From Oligoflexia bacterium (GTDB taxonomy: Bacteria; Bdellovibrionota; Bdellovibrionia; Bdellovibrionales; UBA1609): a stretch of 7,987 nucleotides of DNA. The stretch is taken from assembly GCA_026914095.1 (NCBI GenBank), contig JAPPIY010000039.1:1-7987 (forward strand), given 5' to 3'. The translations under genes were made by a program, and so were the position numbers. Positions 5,433 to 7,987 of the stretch are shown here, one piece after another (position 1 is the first letter of the stretch; every line of letters starts with the position of its first letter). The notes beneath the pieces are model-generated. The model was not told the DNA's origin. It did not search any database and worked only from the letters and a program-made list of their open reading frames with translations.

Positions 5433-6155
5433 ATGAATTTTAACAATAAAGCTTTTTCCTTAGTAGAGTTGCTTGTAACATTTGCTATCATAGCGATTGT
5501 GGGTTTACTTGGCTTAAAGTTCTATAATGAGCAAAAAGAAACCAGTTATATGAGGGTGGCTCAAGCTGAAATAACAGAAGTCCTCAAATATGCTCAAATG
5601 GCTAAACAAACAGATGGAGGCTACCATCAGTTTCTTTTTCAAATGGGTTATACCCCTAAAGGAAAAATCACTTCAATTGTAGGAACAGGGGCCAGCAATA
5701 CAGCTCCATGCTGTAGCGGTAGCGGCGGTTACCCCAACCTTGGAACCAGCCCCTGCGCAAAAACAATAGGAAGCGCTCAGAGCTATCAAATCTCTGGCGG
5801 GCAGACTTGTGGAGCGGGTTTTATATGCAACAGCGGCTGTCAGTTGGGCGCCTGTCCTGCCGGCGGAACCTGCACCTGTGAAGGAGAAAAGGCTGTTGAG
5901 AGCTACAGCTATTACAATTGTAAAAATGACAGCCTCAATAAAGCCACAAACAATGTTCAAATTTGCAATGCCTCCAGTAGCATCAAATGTGACATAACAG
6001 ACGCTCCCGCGGCCTTTCCCTCCTTTACTAAATGCCCTCCCAGTCCGTCCGCTTGGTGTAATTGCGATGAATTTGTGGTTGGGGCAAAAGCAAATAATTT
6101 TTTTAAACAAGAGATTACTTTGAACAATAGAAATCAATTGTGTATTAAACAATAA
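5433..6155 (+). CDS. Type IV prepilin-like protein with cysteine-rich C-terminal domain
   Basis: 240 residues. The short leader MNFNNKA is followed by FSLVELLVTFAIIAIVGLLG, the class III prepilin signature: Phe at mature +1, Glu at +5, then a hydrophobic helix (residues 8-28). Prepilin peptidase would cut after Ala7; Ala instead of the usual Gly at -1 is uncommon but known in the family. The start at 5433 is fixed by this leader. An amphipathic helix (30-60) follows, then from residue 90 a Gly/Ser/Pro-rich domain with 16 cysteines (93, 94, 108, 126, 132, 136, 141, 147, 149, 163, 178, 186, 201, 209, 211, 237), unlike standard major pilins. It is probably a minor pilin or pseudopilin exposed outside the cell and stabilised by disulfides. 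No assembly genes are adjacent. The DNA for residues 90-200 is much richer in GC than its surroundings. The prepilin call is firm; role is unknown. Confidence 0.85.
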   Translation: MNFNNKAFSLVELLVTFAIIAIVGLLGLKFYNEQKETSYMRVAQAEITEVLKYAQMAKQTDGGYHQFLFQMGYTPKGKITSIVGTGASNTAPCCSGSGGYPNLGTSPCAKTIGSAQSYQISGGQTCGAGFICNSGCQLGACPAGGTCTCEGEKAVESYSYYNCKNDSLNKATNNVQICNASSSIKCDITDAPAAFPSFTKCPPSPSAWCNCDEFVVGAKANNFFKQEITLNNRNQLCIKQ

Positions 6156-6199
6156 AGGGGTTATATATTTTCCGGGCTGTTGTTGCCTATAAAAAGCTT

Positions 6200-6216
6200 A
6201 AAAAGCAGGGCTTTTT
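6200..6216 (+). terminator. Weak terminator-like hairpin after the pilin gene
   Basis: AAAAAGC (6200-6206), loop AGG, GCTTTTT (6210-6216): a 7-bp stem with only two G-C pairs, ending in five T that are themselves part of the stem. It lies 45 bp after the pilin stop. Placement is right but stability is low. Confidence 0.35.
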
Positions 6217-6270
6217 GCAGGATTTGTCTCGTATTTCTTCTCTGCTATAAAAAATATCAGTAAATTCAAT

Positions 6271-6340
6271 GAGTTAAAATTTTACATGCAAGCAAAAATG
6301 CTCTTGAGTTAAAACTTTACAGGCAGGCAAAAATGCCCTT
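6271..6340. repeat. Two tandem copies of a 35-bp repeat with a conserved mini-hairpin
   Basis: Copies at 6271-6305 and 6306-6340 match at 31 of 35 positions. Each contains a small stem around AAAA: AGCA-AAAA-TGCT in copy 1 and GGCA-AAAA-TGCC in copy 2. Two of the four differences are the paired A-to-G and T-to-C changes that keep this stem. The array directly abuts the decayed element that follows. Confidence 0.75.
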
Positions 6341-6405
6341 TTCCAGTTTGAATTTTGGGGCTAAGTCTGTCAATCCCTTAAAAGCCAGCTCTCGCAAAAA
6401 TAGAG
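6341..6405 (+). repeat. Decayed fragment of the MITE-like element
   Basis: TCCAGTTTGAATTTT (6342-6356), then CTAAGTCTGTCAATCCC, AAAAGC and CTCGCAAAA follow the same order and spacing as TCCAGCTTGAATTTT, CTAACTGTCATTCCC, AAAGC and CTCGCGAAA in the copy at 5133-5250. The outer TATACTGA end and the GC-rich right half with the second terminal repeat are absent. It appears to be a remnant in plus orientation; similarity was aligned by eye. Confidence 0.5.
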
Positions 6406-6594
6406 TCAGTTGGTTATAGTTTGAAAACTTTAAAATAACCTAAAAACTTAATAAAACAAACACCTTTCCTTCCGTTGGCGACCGATGATAACCGCTTACT
6501 AGCTGGAAAATCACACAAAAATCAAAATTTTTGATGAATTATCACTTTGCCTATATTTTTCAGTTTAAAGAGGCTGTTGATGAAGATTTTTTAT

Positions 6595-6641
6595 GCAAAG
6601 TTAAGTCCCGTAAATTCGTGAATTATAGAATACTTAACTGC
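6595..6641 (-). terminator. Possible terminator or 3' hairpin of the HAD phosphatase gene
   Basis: AGTTAAGT (6599-6606) pairs with ACTTAACT (6632-6639), extended by GC (6595-6596) with GC (6640-6641) across a two-base bulge. A nested AATTC-GT-GAATT dyad lies inside. It begins directly next to the TGA stop of the HAD gene on the minus strand. Only three T follow the stem in that direction, so it may stabilise the mRNA end rather than terminate transcription. Confidence 0.4.
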
Positions 6642-7400
6642 TCAAAATATAAGATTTTTTAAACAATTGAGCCTTGTTATTAATCTTTTTTTCTCAAATA
6701 AAATCCAATTTTTTTTCAAGGCCAGCTGTTTTAATTTTTTCTCTGCTGGAAAAATTACATTTTTAGAATTGGCGGAATGGACAACAAAAGGCAAATCAGC
6801 CAATTCTAAAAGAGGCTGATCCGTGGGGGTGTTTCCGCCCGCTAAAAAACAAGATTCTTCTGGAAGATATTTTAATAAAACTTCCGCTTTATGCCTGCCA
6901 ACAGGAGCTGGATAGAGAATTTTATCCGTAATGATTTTTCCATCCCGTTCTGTTTTCATCCCTAATACGAGATCCACCGGCAGATGATAGATCTCAACAG
7001 CTAATTCAACCAGCCACTGTATAGAAGCTGTTACAATAGCAACCTTCATATTCTGTTTTTTTAAATAGTCCAATAAGAGTCTCTGAAAAGGGAAAACATG
7101 CAAAGGATTTTGTTTGAAAGCCTCTCTGCCTTTTGACTTAAATTGCTCCAAAGTCAAGCCTGACTGCTTTTGGACAAAAACTTCACACAGCTTATGGCGA
7201 TGAGTCTGATAGTCAATACCCAACAGCTCTTGAAATTTTTTTTTATTTTTTTTGATTTGATAATCAAGCAAAATATGGTTGGCATCTTCCGGCCATAAGG
7301 TGCCATCTGCATCTAAAACCGCTAAATTTTTACCCGACGGTCTTTTATCAACAGCCCTTTTTATCAAGTTCAATAACTCTTTTTCTCTATGAAATTTCAA
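6642..7400 (-). CDS. HAD-superfamily phosphatase (phosphoserine-phosphatase-like)
   Basis: 252 residues, cytoplasmic. HAD motif I is VLDADGTLW (residues 28-36), with nucleophile Asp30 and general acid Asp32; motif II is VTAS (Thr124); motif III is Lys171 in GRHKAEVL; motif IV is AGGNTPTDQPLLEL (187-200) with Asp194. The long helical insert between motifs I and II (about 38-115) is a C1-type cap, as in phosphoserine phosphatase-like enzymes (PF12710 type). Motif IV normally reads GDxxxD; here the first Asp is Asn190, which may alter magnesium binding. The start is TTG (plus 7398-7400), supported by AGAAGGA six bases upstream and by the lack of an in-frame ATG before motif I. Substrate is not predictable. 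Gene is divergent from secG and shares its short upstream region. Confidence 0.85.
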   Translation of the reverse strand: MKFHREKELLNLIKRAVDKRPSGKNLAVLDADGTLWPEDANHILLDYQIKKNKKKFQELLGIDYQTHRHKLCEVFVQKQSGLTLEQFKSKGREAFKQNPLHVFPFQRLLLDYLKKQNMKVAIVTASIQWLVELAVEIYHLPVDLVLGMKTERDGKIITDKILYPAPVGRHKAEVLLKYLPEESCFLAGGNTPTDQPLLELADLPFVVHSANSKNVIFPAEKKLKQLALKKNWILFEKKRLITRLNCLKNLIF

Positions 7401-7406
7401 CTTATT

Positions 7407-7413
7407 TCCTTCT
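7407..7413 (-). promoter_or_regulatory. Shine-Dalgarno site that fixes the TTG start of the HAD gene
   Basis: Minus-strand AGAAGGA with a 6-nt spacer (AATAAG) before TTG. It is the only strong, well-spaced ribosome binding site in front of any gene of this window, and it favours TTG over internal starts. Confidence 0.7.
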
Positions 7414-7510
7414 CATTAGATGATTTAGCTTTCTATATTTGTTTTTAGGCTCTATAAATACAATTTTTTTGTAATCATGTATATAAATTTTCCGAAAAAT
7501 AATAATAAGC

Positions 7511-7538
7511 TTGACAATTTCTCTGTAAAGCTTATCTT
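7511..7538 (+). promoter_or_regulatory. Candidate secG promoter
   Basis: Perfect TTGACA (7511-7516), 16-bp spacer, TATCTT (7533-7538). The -10 ends 7 nt before the ATG at 7546, so the transcript would start at or next to that ATG. Its position inside the longer open frame beginning at 7477 argues that the shorter start is used. Confidence 0.5.
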
Positions 7539-7545
7539 AGTGTCC

Positions 7546-7881
7546 ATGATTTATTTTGTGTCTATTGTCCATGCCTTAACTTGTATTTTTATAGTGCTTT
7601 TTATCTTGCTTCAAGACCCAAAAGGCGGTGTTTTAGGAAGTTTAGGGGGCGGAGGAGGCGGTAAATCCTTGTTGGGATCAGATGCCTCTCCTTTTTTAGT
7701 GAATGTTACAAAATGGCTGGCCATTATATTTGCCTGCTCTTCTTTTTACTTGTCTTATATGAGCTCTAAAACAATCTCTGTTATGGAAAAAGCGGGAATA
7801 GAGCAAAATTTCCCTCAACCTGCCGGCCCTGCAGAACAAAAGGAAAATGGCGCTACAAAAAATGAAAACTCTAAAAGATAA
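7546..7881 (+). CDS. secG: Preprotein translocase subunit SecG
   Basis: 111 residues with the chosen start, close to the roughly 110 of E. coli SecG. SecG is the small inner-membrane partner of SecYE that assists SecA-driven protein export. The sequence shows a first membrane helix (about 3-22) ending in LLQDPKGG, the family's LLQxxKG motif, then a glycine-rich cytoplasmic loop (GSLGGGGGGKSLLGSDASPFL), the VTKWLAIIFACSSFYLSY second helix (about 53-71) and a polar tail. The frame is open from ATG 7477, but those 23 extra residues are polar and not part of the family, and a TTGACA/TATCTT promoter lies within them. No Shine-Dalgarno sequence is present. The usual neighbour tpiA is not found upstream; a HAD phosphatase gene diverges instead. 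Confidence 0.88.
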   Translation: MIYFVSIVHALTCIFIVLFILLQDPKGGVLGSLGGGGGGKSLLGSDASPFLVNVTKWLAIIFACSSFYLSYMSSKTISVMEKAGIEQNFPQPAGPAEQKENGATKNENSKR

Positions 7882-7987
7882 GCTTTATGTCCAAATTTCA
7901 ACTTTTAATAAGGATTTTCTTTTCTCTAACCCATTCAAAGAGCTAAAAAACAAGTTTCTGCTTTTTATATCTTTTTTTATTTTTCAG
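7847..7987 (+). CDS. Unrecognised ORF, N-terminal part (runs off window), overlapping secG
   Basis: An open frame from ATG 7847 (or ATG 7862 in the same frame) continues to the window end without a stop, giving at least 47 (or 42) residues. It overlaps the secG 3' end in another frame, a layout typical of translational coupling. The residues are basic and polar at first (MKTLKDKLYVQIS), then NPFKELKNKF is followed by the hydrophobic LLFISFFIF, perhaps a signal peptide or membrane segment. AAAGGA (7839-7844) is too near the first ATG and rather far from the second. No family is recognised. It could be a chance open frame, but no other long frame is open after secG. Confidence 0.45.
   Translation, partial: MALQKMKTLKDKLYVQISTFNKDFLFSNPFKELKNKFLLFISFFIFQ

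Larger units (their letters stand above)
6156..6641. other. Intergenic region between convergent pilin and HAD genes
   Basis: No gene larger than about 15 codons is evident. It holds a weak terminator-like hairpin, a 35-bp tandem repeat, a decayed copy of the inverted-repeat element and a hairpin next to the HAD stop, each listed separately. Further dyads are GGTTAT-AGTTT (6412-6422) with AAACT...ATAACC (6425-6440) and the perfect ATCAAAA-T-TTTTGAT (6521-6535). I see nothing recognisable in 6441-6520 or 6540-6594. Confidence 0.6.

Noticed and set aside
5809..5997. A 62-codon open frame inside the pilin gene in another plus frame
   Set aside because: Same compositional cause; the prepilin frame has clear family motifs.
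5673..6152. A 159-codon open frame antisense to the pilin gene
   Set aside because: It mirrors the GC-rich, cysteine-coding part of the pilin gene, has no recognisable motif and no upstream signals.
7477..7545. 23-residue N-terminal extension of SecG
   Set aside because: SecG normally starts directly at the first membrane helix; a TTGACA/TATCTT promoter lies inside the extension.
7887..7946. 19-codon ORF after secG (ATG 7887)
   Set aside because: Very short, no ribosome binding site; the overlapping frame from 7847/7862 stays open and is the better candidate.

Overview
The window is AT-rich DNA from a Gram-negative bacterium. The Gram-negative call rests on the tail of an OmpA-type envelope protein, a prepilin-like protein and SecG. 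The style of the genes (cysteine-containing OmpA tail, FSLVE prepilin, low GC, single genes in alternating directions) resembles Bdellovibrio-like lineages, but that is an impression, not a demonstrated placement. No phage, CRISPR or rRNA/tRNA genes are visible.

Layout, left to right: (1) 2-202 (+), C-terminal end of an OmpA-family protein. (2) 203-411, an AT-rich region dominated by three tandem 42-bp repeats, each holding an 18-bp palindrome inside a promoter-like sequence, ending with a TATAAT box just before the next gene. (3) 412-1236 (+), a leucine-carboxyl-methyltransferase-like SAM methyltransferase. (4) 1313-3157 (-), an APC-superfamily permease with a Kup-like GADIGTS motif and a soluble C-terminal domain. 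A striking hairpin sits between these convergent genes. (5) 3158-3641, terminator, permease promoter and a 321-bp element with terminal inverted repeats. (6) 3642-4886 (-), Xaa-Pro aminopeptidase (PepP). (7) 4887-5432, the divergent region between pepP and the pilin gene, holding two more copies of the inverted-repeat element in opposite orientations. (8) 5433-6155 (+), a prepilin-like protein with 16 cysteines and a locally GC-rich C-terminal region. (9) 6156-6641, between convergent genes, with a 35-bp tandem repeat and a decayed fifth element copy. (10) 6642-7400 (-), a HAD-superfamily phosphatase with a TTG start. (11) 7546-7881 (+), SecG. (12) 7847-7987 (+), the start of an unrecognised ORF overlapping the end of secG.

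The genes are mostly monocistronic housekeeping or envelope functions and do not form an obvious pathway. The most interesting material is intergenic. A family of small inverted-repeat elements has ends close to TATACYGATCCTGTTTGA. Three copies share a GC-rich core that can fold, in one orientation only, into a hairpin with a GNRA-type tetraloop and compensated stem changes. A second theme is that several genes lack a Shine-Dalgarno sequence and have a -10-like hexamer only 7-9 nt before the ATG, as expected for leaderless mRNAs. I see no convincing new multi-gene system.
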